Assembly: GCF_011799805.1 (NCBI RefSeq)
Contig: NZ_WXUB01000003.1
Coordinates: 310,001 to 374,000, forward strand
Length of the DNA stretch: 64,000 bases
Reading direction: 5' to 3'
DNA from: Maribellus sediminis
Lineage (GTDB): Bacteria > Bacteroidota > Bacteroidia > Bacteroidales > Prolixibacteraceae
Below are positions 41,692-49,451 of the stretch, piece by piece. Within the stretch, counting starts at the first letter, position 1; every line of letters begins with the position of its first letter. Position numbers and translations under genes: made by a program. Under the pieces are notes generated by a model. The model was not told the DNA's origin, searched no databases, and saw only the letters and a program-made list of their open reading frames with translations.

Positions 41692-42096
41692 CTACCAATT
41701 AAACTTGATGGTCTGTATCAAATCAGGATGCAGGCTCAGTGGAACCGGGCTGGTTCCGGCAACACTTTCAACAATTTGCTTTTCTTCTTCGGAGTAATTT
41801 TTCTTCGGGAAATGAAACTCTACGATTACCTCAGCAACACGTCGCGGATCGGATGCCATGATTTTAGTCACCTCTACCTTTGTGCCTTCAATATCAATGT
41901 CATTATCGCGTGCTTTTATTCCCATGATCGTCATAATGCAACTTCCCAAAGCGGTAGCCAGCAGATCGGTAGGTGAAAAGAATTCGCCTTTCCCACGGTT
42001 GTCGACAGGTGCATCGGTAATTACTTTGTTACCCGATTGCAGGTGCTCATTTTCGGTGCGTAAGTCACCCAGATAAATGGTTTCAATTGTGGCCAT
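41692..42096 (-). CDS. OsmC-family protein
   Basis: A 134-residue OsmC/Ohr-fold protein. FFSPTDLLATALGSCIMT supplies the first catalytic Cys region, and the C-terminal half has SPVPLSLHPDL. The second cysteine of Ohr enzymes (VCPYS-type) is not seen, so it is a general OsmC-like protein of uncertain peroxide activity. The frame extends to 42186, but the ATG at 42096 (MATIETIYLGDLRTENEH) fits the family length. It converges on the aminopeptidase gene with one base between the stop codons and no terminator. Confidence 0.88.
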   Translation of the reverse strand: MATIETIYLGDLRTENEHLQSGNKVITDAPVDNRGKGEFFSPTDLLATALGSCIMTIMGIKARDNDIDIEGTKVEVTKIMASDPRRVAEVIVEFHFPKKNYSEEEKQIVESVAGTSPVPLSLHPDLIQTIKFNW

Positions 42097-42228
42097 AGTT
42101 CTACTTTTTTCAACTAAATATACAATAATCCGGAACATACAAATAACCTGCTCACACTTAAATCGCAATTCTAAATTAGCGCTCAACCACTAATTAATAG
42201 AAAAAGCTATGCCGTTTTTCCTATATTC

Positions 42229-42256
42229 GTGTTACCAACTTAGAAAAATGTAACAC
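42229..42256. promoter_or_regulatory. NikR-geometry inverted repeat before the NikR-like gene
   Basis: GTGTTAC (42229-42235) and GTAACAC (42250-42256) form an exact inverted repeat with a 14-base spacer, 28 bases in all, the same total length as the classical NikR operator. The right half ends one base before the ATG, and the left half overlaps a -7-like TATATTCG (42223-42230). Autoregulation is the obvious reading. Confidence 0.7.
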
Positions 42257-42257
42257 C

Positions 42258-42659
42258 ATGTCGGTTTCGCGTTTTGGAGTATCCTTAGATGAAGAGTTGC
42301 TGAAAGCCCTGGATAACTATGTTTCCGACAACGGCTTTTCGAACCGCTCGCAAGCCATTCGTCACCTGATTGAAAAAAACATGGTGGAAGAAAAATGGAA
42401 ATGCGACAACATTGTGGCCGGTGCGGTAGTACTGGTTTTCGAGCAATCTAAAACTGAAATACTTAAAAGATCCTCCGAAATAAGTTCTGCTTACAAAGAG
42501 TATGTTCTCTCTTCTCAGGGGTTTTACCTAAACGAGATTAATTACATGGAAATTATAGCCGTGAAAGGCCCTTCGAGGATCCTTACTGAAATCTCTGACA
42601 AACTGATCAGTATAAAAGGAATTCAACACGGAAAACTGGTAATGAGTAAAGCCGGCTAA
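42258..42659 (+). CDS. NikR-like ribbon-helix-helix regulator lacking nickel ligands
   Basis: A 133-residue protein with the NikR plan: N-terminal ribbon-helix-helix (residues 1-45, VSRFGVSLDEELLKALDNYV, SNRSQAIRHLI) and C-terminal ACT-like tetramerisation domain (50-133, MEIIAVKG, KGIQHGKLVM). In NikR the high-affinity nickel site is three His and one Cys (H76, H87, H89, C95 in E. coli). By eye alignment these are Ser77, Gly88, Tyr90 and Tyr96 here, so all four are gone. Another ligand or a constitutive role must be assumed. It precedes a TonB-dependent receptor by 53 bases, and both carry the same GTAACAC half-sites, so it probably controls itself and the receptor. Confidence 0.88.
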   Translation: MSVSRFGVSLDEELLKALDNYVSDNGFSNRSQAIRHLIEKNMVEEKWKCDNIVAGAVVLVFEQSKTEILKRSSEISSAYKEYVLSSQGFYLNEINYMEIIAVKGPSRILTEISDKLISIKGIQHGKLVMSKAG

Positions 42660-42675
42660 TTTTTTTACTTAACAA

Positions 42676-42703
42676 GTAACACTAAATCTTAAAAAAGTAA
42701 CAC
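42676..42703. promoter_or_regulatory. GTAACAC direct repeat before the TonB receptor
   Basis: GTAACAC occurs at 42676-42682 and at 42697-42703, with the same 14-base spacer as the inverted pair before the regulator gene. The second copy ends nine bases before the receptor's ATG. The first forms part of a smaller palindrome, TTACTT-AAC-AAGTAA. Probably a second binding site of the NikR-like protein. Confidence 0.6.
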
Positions 42704-42712
42704 GAAAACTCG

Positions 42713-44560
42713 ATGACAAATAAAATCTACCCACATCTACTGGCAGTTTTACTGCTAATCTTTGGAGCCAAAAAACTGGATGCACAAACATTTTCAATCA
42801 GCACTGATACCGTTCAAATTGATGAAATTGTAGTGACAGGAACACCGGTAAGAGTAACCCGGAATAGCGTTCCTATGGCGGTTTCCGTGGTTAACCGGGC
42901 TCAAATTGAGGCATCCGATGAATCAGCTATTTTACCGATTCTGAACGGACGTGTACCCGGATTATTTGTAACCGAACGTGGTGTAACAGGATTTGGAGTG
43001 GCAGCCGGTTCTGCCGGACAAATCAGTATTCGCGGTATTGGAGGAAATCCAACTACCGGAGTTTTGATGTTGATTGACGGGCATCCGCAGTTTATGGGAA
43101 TTATGGGACACCCCCTGCCCGATTCGTACGTTGCCTCGGATGTTGAACGCGTTGAAGTCATCCGCGGACCAGCATCCATTTTGTACGGTTCGAATGCCAT
43201 GGCTGGTGTGATCAATATCATCACCAGAAAACAAAATAAGGACGGTTTGCATGGCAATGCACGACTTTCATATGGTTCGTACAACACCCAAAAATACATG
43301 GGCTCTGTTGGATTTAAAAAGGATAAATTCAGTGTTTTTACATCGGTCAATCACGACCAAACTGATGGTCACCGGCCACATTCCGATTTTAAAATCACCA
43401 ATGGTTATTTAAAGGTGGGCTACAATTTCAACGAACATCTTTCGGCATCAACCGATTTCAGCCTGGCAGTGTTCGACGCAGCCGATCCCGGCCCTGACAC
43501 TTTGAATGCAACGCCAGGTCAGGAAATCGACATCACCCGTGGTTACTGGGCTTTTACCTTGCTAAACGAATATGAAAAAGCATCAGGAGCTCTAAAGCTA
43601 TTTTACAACTTTGGGGAACATGAAATTACCGATGGCTTCCATTCTACAGATCACAACTACGGAATAAACCTTTACGAAGCTTTCAAACTGTTTAAAGGAA
43701 ATACTTTAACAACCGGTTTCGATTTTATGAATTATGGCGGGCTGGCAGAAAATACCCTCGCCATGCAAGGAAACGGAATTCAGTTTGCCGATACCACACT
43801 CAACGAAACAGGACTTTATGCTTTTACCCAACAGGAATTAGGCAAATTGATACTGAACGCAGGATTGCGCTATCAGCGCCACAGTACTTATGGTGATATT
43901 TGGATACCATCGTTTGGTTTTGCTTATGGCTTTAACAAACAAACAACGTGGAAAGGAAATGTTTCAAAAGGATTCAGGAGTCCAACCATGCGTGAACTGT
44001 TTATGTGGGGACCAAATCCAAACCTCGATCCTGAAAGCATCTGGAATTACGAAATAGGTATTTCCAAAACTTTTTTTGACCAGCTGCTTCAGGCAGAACT
44101 AACACTATTTTATGTTGATGGAGATAATTTGATTATGAATGTGGGACCACCAAATGGTTATTTAAATACAGGTGAAGTTTCGAATAAAGGTGTTGAGCTT
44201 GCTTTACAAGCTGAACCTACAAAACGCTTGTCGCTGGAAGCCACATACAGTTACATTGATATGAAGACTCCTGTGTTTGCAACACCGGAGCATCACTTCT
44301 ACCTGAATGCAACTTATAGATTGAAGAAATTACAGTTGGCAGCCAATATCCAGCAAATTACCAACCTGGATAATGATCCTTCACCGGTTGTGAATAAAGA
44401 GAGTTATACACTGCTTAATGCAAAAGCAATGTATCAGCTCACTAAAAACCTGAAAGTGTATGTAAGCGGCGAAAATCTGCTTGATATGAGCTACGAAGTA
44501 AACCGGTATTACACCATGCCCGGAACAACGGTATTTGCCGGGCTAAATCTTGCATTTTAA
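42713..44560 (+). CDS. TonB-dependent outer-membrane receptor
   Basis: A 615-residue receptor that imports a ligand across the outer membrane with TonB energy. Signal peptide ending LDAQ (residue 24), TonB box DEIVVTG (about 37-43), plug domain (45-165) with ISIRGIGG and VERVEVIRGPASILYGSNAM, then a 22-strand barrel ending VFAGLNLAF with a terminal Phe. The plug contains a His/Met-rich turn, GHPQFMGIMGHPLPD. The short length favours a metal chelate, siderophore or cobalamin-like ligand over a polysaccharide, and no SusD partner is present. Regulation by the adjacent NikR-like protein suggests a metal compound; its identity is open. Confidence 0.9.
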   Translation: MTNKIYPHLLAVLLLIFGAKKLDAQTFSISTDTVQIDEIVVTGTPVRVTRNSVPMAVSVVNRAQIEASDESAILPILNGRVPGLFVTERGVTGFGVAAGSAGQISIRGIGGNPTTGVLMLIDGHPQFMGIMGHPLPDSYVASDVERVEVIRGPASILYGSNAMAGVINIITRKQNKDGLHGNARLSYGSYNTQKYMGSVGFKKDKFSVFTSVNHDQTDGHRPHSDFKITNGYLKVGYNFNEHLSASTDFSLAVFDAADPGPDTLNATPGQEIDITRGYWAFTLLNEYEKASGALKLFYNFGEHEITDGFHSTDHNYGINLYEAFKLFKGNTLTTGFDFMNYGGLAENTLAMQGNGIQFADTTLNETGLYAFTQQELGKLILNAGLRYQRHSTYGDIWIPSFGFAYGFNKQTTWKGNVSKGFRSPTMRELFMWGPNPNLDPESIWNYEIGISKTFFDQLLQAELTLFYVDGDNLIMNVGPPNGYLNTGEVSNKGVELALQAEPTKRLSLEATYSYIDMKTPVFATPEHHFYLNATYRLKKLQLAANIQQITNLDNDPSPVVNKESYTLLNAKAMYQLTKNLKVYVSGENLLDMSYEVNRYYTMPGTTVFAGLNLAF

Positions 44561-44569
44561 AACTGAAAA

Positions 44570-45925
44570 TTATTTCCCTTGAAGGTCATTTCTGAATGAG
44601 GTACGAACACAACGGAAACCAACATACGATTTCGAAGTATCCTGGTATTCGTAAGTACGGGTAGAAGTTTGAATAAAATAAGCGATATCTTTCCATGAGC
44701 CACCTCTGATCACCTTTCTTTTCATCACTGCGGGATCATCAGGACGAGCGTTGTATTGAATCTCAGGATTCATATCGTGAACAGTTTCGTAACCGGCTTC
44801 AAAATATGCTGTTGAAGTCCACTCGGCCACATTACCGGCCATATCGTAAACACCGTATGGATTCGGATCGAAGGTACCTACTTTCATGGTTGTTGTTGAT
44901 GTTTCACTATCGGCCACGTAATTACCACGGTTGGGCTTAAAGTTGGCTACAAAACAACCATTAACATTTCGGGCATAATAACTTCCCCAGGGGTATTTGT
45001 TGTTCATCATCCCACCTCGGGCAGCTACTTCCCATTCCGTTTCGGTGGGCAAGCGGAAATCGTGTGGTGGTTCCTCTTTAAAACGTTCAACTTCAAAACC
45101 TTTCAGATCAGTACGCCAGTCACAGAAAGCCTTAGCTTGTTTCCAGGTAACTCCCACTACGGGATAGTCATCGAATGCAGGATGAGAAAAATATTTGATG
45201 GTAAACGGTTCGTTGTATGTATATGCAAAATCGCGGATCCAGCATAAAGTATCCGGATACACAGGTACCGACTCACGCATTAAAAAAGAGCTGCGGTTTT
45301 GAATAGGAACAAGTTCCCCTTTTTCATTTACAACATTTCCTTCGTAGCGTTGCGTTTCATAATTGTAGGCATTACTTCGTTTGGCAGCCTGCTGATAGTC
45401 GACCCAGTAATATTCATAAACCAGTTTACGCGTATCAATCGACTTTTTAAAATTGAAACGATCCTGCTCAGGAAGATAAAGTTCTTCCATGGCATTTTGG
45501 TATTCAGGATCACCCCATTCAATGCGTTCGTCCCAGTTTATTTCCGGCGGATCGATCGGATTGCCATAATTGTCTTCGGTGATTAGAAAGTCAGTGTAAG
45601 TTTGTCCCAGCAATTCCCGGGCTTTCTTGTCGCGAACCCAGTATACAAACTGACGGTACTCGTTGTTGGTTATTTCCGTATCATCAATCCAGAATGCTTC
45701 TGTTGAAACACGTTTATTTGGAGCATAACCTTTCAATTCGTCGTCGTTGGCTCCAATATTAAACGAGCCCCGGTCGATGTAGACCATGCCATACGGAGTT
45801 GGTTCGAAGTACTTTTTCCCGGTTCCCTTACCCAGAGTGAGGTATTGGTTTTGGGTATCCTTTGCACACGACGATAACAACAGCGATGTTGTAATTACAA
45901 TTACGTATGTTATCCATCTTTTCAT
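44570..45925 (-). CDS. GldK-like T9SS lipoprotein, second copy (GldK/GldJ paralogue)
   Basis: A 451-residue lipoprotein (lipobox LLLSSC, Cys20) with a formylglycine-generating-enzyme-like fold; GTP-like catalytic Cys pairs are absent, as in all GldK/GldJ proteins, which are structural. Landmarks are YGMVYIDRGSFNIG, TEITNNEYRQFVYWVRD and the C-terminal KRKVIRGGSWKD and YVGFRCVR. It is closely similar throughout to the GldK at 49452-50798. It follows gldN after 108 bases, but a strong terminator (45991-46014) stands between, so it may be expressed at a lower level or from another promoter. GldJ is the known paralogue of GldK in flavobacteria and this could be its equivalent. Confidence 0.85.
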   Translation of the reverse strand: MKRWITYVIVITTSLLLSSCAKDTQNQYLTLGKGTGKKYFEPTPYGMVYIDRGSFNIGANDDELKGYAPNKRVSTEAFWIDDTEITNNEYRQFVYWVRDKKARELLGQTYTDFLITEDNYGNPIDPPEINWDERIEWGDPEYQNAMEELYLPEQDRFNFKKSIDTRKLVYEYYWVDYQQAAKRSNAYNYETQRYEGNVVNEKGELVPIQNRSSFLMRESVPVYPDTLCWIRDFAYTYNEPFTIKYFSHPAFDDYPVVGVTWKQAKAFCDWRTDLKGFEVERFKEEPPHDFRLPTETEWEVAARGGMMNNKYPWGSYYARNVNGCFVANFKPNRGNYVADSETSTTTMKVGTFDPNPYGVYDMAGNVAEWTSTAYFEAGYETVHDMNPEIQYNARPDDPAVMKRKVIRGGSWKDIAYFIQTSTRTYEYQDTSKSYVGFRCVRTSFRNDLQGK

Positions 45926-45990
45926 GCAAATAATCGGGCTAAACTCCGGTAATTAAAACGTAGTGGTATAACTTAAATTGTTTCAAAAAA

Positions 45991-46014
45991 AAGCCTTATG
46001 TTCCCATAAGGCTT
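45991..46014 (-). terminator. Terminator between gldN and the second gldK
   Basis: On the minus strand AAGCCTTATG pairs with CATAAGGCTT around a four-base loop, followed by a run of eight T. It lies 19 bases past the gldN stop codon and upstream of the second gldK. Confidence 0.9.
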
Positions 46015-46033
46015 AACACTATCATATTGTAGT

Positions 46034-46882
46034 TTAATATTCCCAAAGATCTTGTTCGAAGTTGAAGATCTTGTCTTCAATTTGTTTCGATTCGAGCATG
46101 GCATTTTTCCCAATCAGATAGGCACTTATATCACGATTGTTGTACATGTTAGATTCCTTAATGATATAGCTGTTAAACATTCTTTTGATGAAAATATCAT
46201 CAAAACTTTGTTGCCGTGCATCGTTGTATGGATTCAGAGCCAGGTTGGTAGCCAAAATAGGTCGGGCTTCAGGGAAATATACCCAAAACAACTTCTGACG
46301 TTGTACTTGCCCTGAAGTATCTCCTTCGCGCATGTATTCGCGGATAGGACAAATACCAAGAATGCGTACATGTAGTGCAGAGGTTTGTTTGTCGAAATAC
46401 CATTCTTCTTTTAACATGTACTGCTTAATTTCATTAGGTCGAATTTCGCCCTGAACGGTAACTATTTCACGCTCACCGGTATCGAAATTGATTTTTTCCT
46501 GAGGTCTAGCTTGTGCTCCAAAACGCTCTTTTACCTGCGCATAGCTCATCGGAATTTTAAAGTCGTCATCAGCCTGTGCATCCCAAGGTGTCAGCTGTCC
46601 ATTTTCGATACCTTGCAACAGTAGATTAATCAGGTTAATACGACCTTCCATCTCATGAGTAGGATAATACAAGGGAATATTCATTTTCTCGCGCAAATCA
46701 ATAATGCGCCAGATCTTTTTCGACCAGAACACATCTGCCTCCCGCACCGAAACCAGCGGCATTGGTTTTTTCTCGTAAATGTCGTTTTGCTTGTATGCAC
46801 CGTTAACGATTTGAGCATCGGCCTTATTTCCCATACTAAATACAAGTGCAACAACTCCAATATAAATAAGTAACTTCTTCAT
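46034..46882 (-). CDS. gldN: Gliding motility / type IX secretion protein GldN (PorN)
   Basis: A 282-residue periplasmic protein of the type IX secretion ring that associates with GldK under the outer membrane. It has a signal peptide (ending ADAQ, residues 22-25), then VREADVFWSKKIWRIIDLRE, the typical GldN opening, and a conserved centre around KEEWYFDKQTSALHVRILGI. It starts six bases after gldM, so it is in the same operon, the last gene before the terminator at 45991-46014. Confidence 0.93.
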   Translation of the reverse strand: MKKLLIYIGVVALVFSMGNKADAQIVNGAYKQNDIYEKKPMPLVSVREADVFWSKKIWRIIDLREKMNIPLYYPTHEMEGRINLINLLLQGIENGQLTPWDAQADDDFKIPMSYAQVKERFGAQARPQEKINFDTGEREIVTVQGEIRPNEIKQYMLKEEWYFDKQTSALHVRILGICPIREYMREGDTSGQVQRQKLFWVYFPEARPILATNLALNPYNDARQQSFDDIFIKRMFNSYIIKESNMYNNRDISAYLIGKNAMLESKQIEDKIFNFEQDLWEY

Positions 46883-46888
46883 AACTTC

Positions 46889-48499
46889 TTATTTTATCAT
46901 AAACGTGATAGGGTCGAGATCTCTTGTGGTCCCGTCATCTCCAACAGCTTTTATATCGCCAATATATATACGGGTATTGACATTCACCCTGCTTAATGCA
47001 GTTTTCTGTTCTTGCGTAAAGCGGTTTCCTCTTGCAGGATAACGGTTGGTAAAACCGCCTGCTCCCGGAGTTTCAAGTGTAAATTCGGTAACGGTGTACT
47101 TAAATTCAAAGTCGAAATCTTTAAGCACTGCTGCTACCCCATCCTGAATAGCCAATACTTCTTTACGAATATTTCCACCTGATGATTGAGCTACTTGAGC
47201 TACAGGATCCGGCACCTTTTTAACACGCCAGTTTGTTGTACCAATCAATCGGCGTTCGCCATTAATGTCGGCATAAACCGTTACCTTGGTTTTTCGTCCT
47301 TGTTCGTCCAGTTCTTCAGGCTCAATCAGATAATCGGTACCACTTCTTGTTATTTTACCATTTGTCATGGTAACAGAAAGATTTTCACTAGGAATCGCAC
47401 CACCACTTACTTCGAATGGATTCTTTAAACCTTTGTAGAACACATTCATTTTAGTGGCCGACATGGTAACGTTAGGTTGAACAACCTGGTATTCTTCTTC
47501 AAAAGGATAGCTCTTAATAATTCCTCCCGGAGTTTTGTATTTGATCAAACCGCTCCATTTAAAGGTTCCGGCTTTATCAGTAGCTCCAAGGTAGGTTGCT
47601 TTTCCGTCTTTAACTTCTGCCGAACGACCGTTGATAATAATTTCAGGAGCCTGTGTAGTATCTTCAGCTGCCAGAATTACATCAGCTTTGTATTCATCGC
47701 CCATCAGTACAACATTGGAGTTTGGCAAAACCATAGCCCCTAAACGGTTGAATTTGAATGAGCCGGCATCGATTTCGGCATAAAGATATTTTACCACGTT
47801 CGATTCCGAGTTTTTAACATCAATCTGAATTTTTGATAGAAGTGTTAATACCGCTATCAAAGGTTTATTTTCGAAATGCTCGGATTCCCAGGACATTTTT
47901 TCTTTGCCGGATTTCAGGTTACCTTTTGGATCAGCAGTTTTTAACTCACTCAGAATCGTGCTTTTTAATTCTTCATTGTCATCACCGAGCGTCTCAATCA
48001 AGAATGCTCTGTATGCTTCAATCTTTTGCTTCAGTTCACTTGCCCGAGCTTGTGTGATCAGAAATTCGGAGGGACCATTCAGGTCATCAACCTTACCAAT
48101 TTCAAGCGTATCACCTTCAATGGTAACGTGCGAATAATCTTCAGCAGTTAGTTCATTATCGCCGTTAACAGGTTTACTTCCTGAATACTTTACTAACTCA
48201 TCTTTCAAAGTTGAAACATAGTCAACCATTTCTTTCGATTGTTGTTTCACTGCATCCGCCTTTTCCTTCCAGTCTTTTACCTTGGTTGGATTTTCGGCAT
48301 ACGCCTGATCGAAAGACAAGTACATCTGAGCATTTTGCATTTCTACAGCATCGAGGGTCTGCAGAAGGCTTGAATTAACAACCCTGAATGACTCCAGCAC
48401 CTCAGCAGCAACGTTTAACGCCAACAACGCCGTGAGGACGATGTACATCATGTTTATCATTTTTTGCCTCGGGGTTTCCGGGCAATTCTTTGAACCCAT
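46889..48499 (-). CDS. gldM: Type IX secretion motor protein GldM (PorM)
   Basis: A 536-residue inner-membrane protein whose periplasmic part spans the periplasm and, with GldL, forms the proton-driven motor of the type IX system. It opens with MGSKNCPETPRQKMINMMYI, and one membrane helix (about 15-35, IVLTALLALNV) is followed by a helical domain (to about 220) and Ig-like domains; repeated beta segments such as KVTVYADINGERRLIGTT and a final YIGDIKAVGDDG fit the D2-D4 domains. It lies between gldL and gldN in the expected order, with 19 and 6 base gaps. Confidence 0.95.
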   Translation of the reverse strand: MGSKNCPETPRQKMINMMYIVLTALLALNVAAEVLESFRVVNSSLLQTLDAVEMQNAQMYLSFDQAYAENPTKVKDWKEKADAVKQQSKEMVDYVSTLKDELVKYSGSKPVNGDNELTAEDYSHVTIEGDTLEIGKVDDLNGPSEFLITQARASELKQKIEAYRAFLIETLGDDNEELKSTILSELKTADPKGNLKSGKEKMSWESEHFENKPLIAVLTLLSKIQIDVKNSESNVVKYLYAEIDAGSFKFNRLGAMVLPNSNVVLMGDEYKADVILAAEDTTQAPEIIINGRSAEVKDGKATYLGATDKAGTFKWSGLIKYKTPGGIIKSYPFEEEYQVVQPNVTMSATKMNVFYKGLKNPFEVSGGAIPSENLSVTMTNGKITRSGTDYLIEPEELDEQGRKTKVTVYADINGERRLIGTTNWRVKKVPDPVAQVAQSSGGNIRKEVLAIQDGVAAVLKDFDFEFKYTVTEFTLETPGAGGFTNRYPARGNRFTQEQKTALSRVNVNTRIYIGDIKAVGDDGTTRDLDPITFMIK

Positions 48500-48518
48500 A
48501 TGCTAATTCTTCAGGATT

Positions 48519-49418
48519 TTATTTTTTATAACTCATAGCACCCAACATATTACCATAAATGGTATTTAGGGCTTCGAGATTCTTATTCAGTTGCTCTGCG
48601 TTTTCCTTATATTTCTTCAACTCTTCAACCGATGATGTCAATATCGAATTCATCTCAGACATGTCCTTATTGAACTTTTGACTGGCACTAAACTGTGCTT
48701 TGGTATCCGCCAGCTGGCTCTCGAAAGTCGAATTCAGCGAATCCATACTCTTATTGAGCTTTTCGATATTCATGGCATACGCCTTCGAACTATTTCCAAT
48801 GTTATTTAGTCCCTCAGAAATTATTTCGTTCGACTTATTGTATGTTTCCGATAGTTTCGAACCGGTCTGTGTAAGATGCGTAGCAGCATCGGAATAGGAA
48901 TTGAGCAATACAGAAACCGACTTGTCGATCGATTCGTTTGCTTTCGAATTTATTTGAGCAAAAGTACTCATCGATTCAGAAGCCGATCCCAGGTTTTTAA
49001 CATACATATCGGTGGCGAGTGTGGCCGATGAAATATCACTGATTCCACGCGCAGTATTACTCAACTCGTTTAAACCTTTACCAACTTTATCGAGAAGTTC
49101 AGGTGTAAGTTCAGATCCTCCCAGCAACTGGTCGAGTCCTTTTTTAGGCTTGAGATCTTCCAGTTCTGCCAGTTCGTAATCTTCCCTTAGTTCAGGGTAT
49201 ACTTTTCCCCAATCCGGTATATCAACCGATGGTTCAAAAGCAGAGAGAAAGAAGATCAGTGCTTCCGTGGATAAACCAATGGTAAGCAACAGGCCGGAAT
49301 ACTGCCAGTGTTCGAGTTTAAACAAGGCTCCGATAAGTACGACTGAGGCTCCCCAGCCATATACGTAACCCATGAAAGTTTTCCAGCGTTTAGTTTTAAA
49401 GAGTTCTCCGAGGTTCAT
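48519..49418 (-). CDS. gldL: Type IX secretion motor protein GldL (PorL)
   Basis: A 299-residue inner-membrane protein, the partner of GldM in the proton-powered motor. Two membrane helices (about residues 17-35 and 41-60, WGASVVLIGALFKLEHW, LLLTIGLSTEALIFFLSAF) carry the conserved charged residues, with the Glu in STEAL as the family's key acidic residue. The long cytoplasmic tail (about 80-299) is a coiled coil with many Ser, Asn and Lys. Gap to the gldK stop is 33 bases. Confidence 0.95.
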   Translation of the reverse strand: MNLGELFKTKRWKTFMGYVYGWGASVVLIGALFKLEHWQYSGLLLTIGLSTEALIFFLSAFEPSVDIPDWGKVYPELREDYELAELEDLKPKKGLDQLLGGSELTPELLDKVGKGLNELSNTARGISDISSATLATDMYVKNLGSASESMSTFAQINSKANESIDKSVSVLLNSYSDAATHLTQTGSKLSETYNKSNEIISEGLNNIGNSSKAYAMNIEKLNKSMDSLNSTFESQLADTKAQFSASQKFNKDMSEMNSILTSSVEELKKYKENAEQLNKNLEALNTIYGNMLGAMSYKK

Positions 49419-49451
49419 AATGGAATGGTATAAAGTTATTACATTTTTGTT

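Noticed and set aside
42258-42659. Plain annotation as nickel-responsive NikR
   Set aside because: Fold matches, but none of the four nickel-binding residues is kept, so nickel response should not be assumed.
44570-45925. Sulfatase-modifying (formylglycine-generating) enzyme
   Set aside because: The domain has the fold, but lipobox, close similarity to GldK and position in the gldKLMN cluster show a type IX structural protein.
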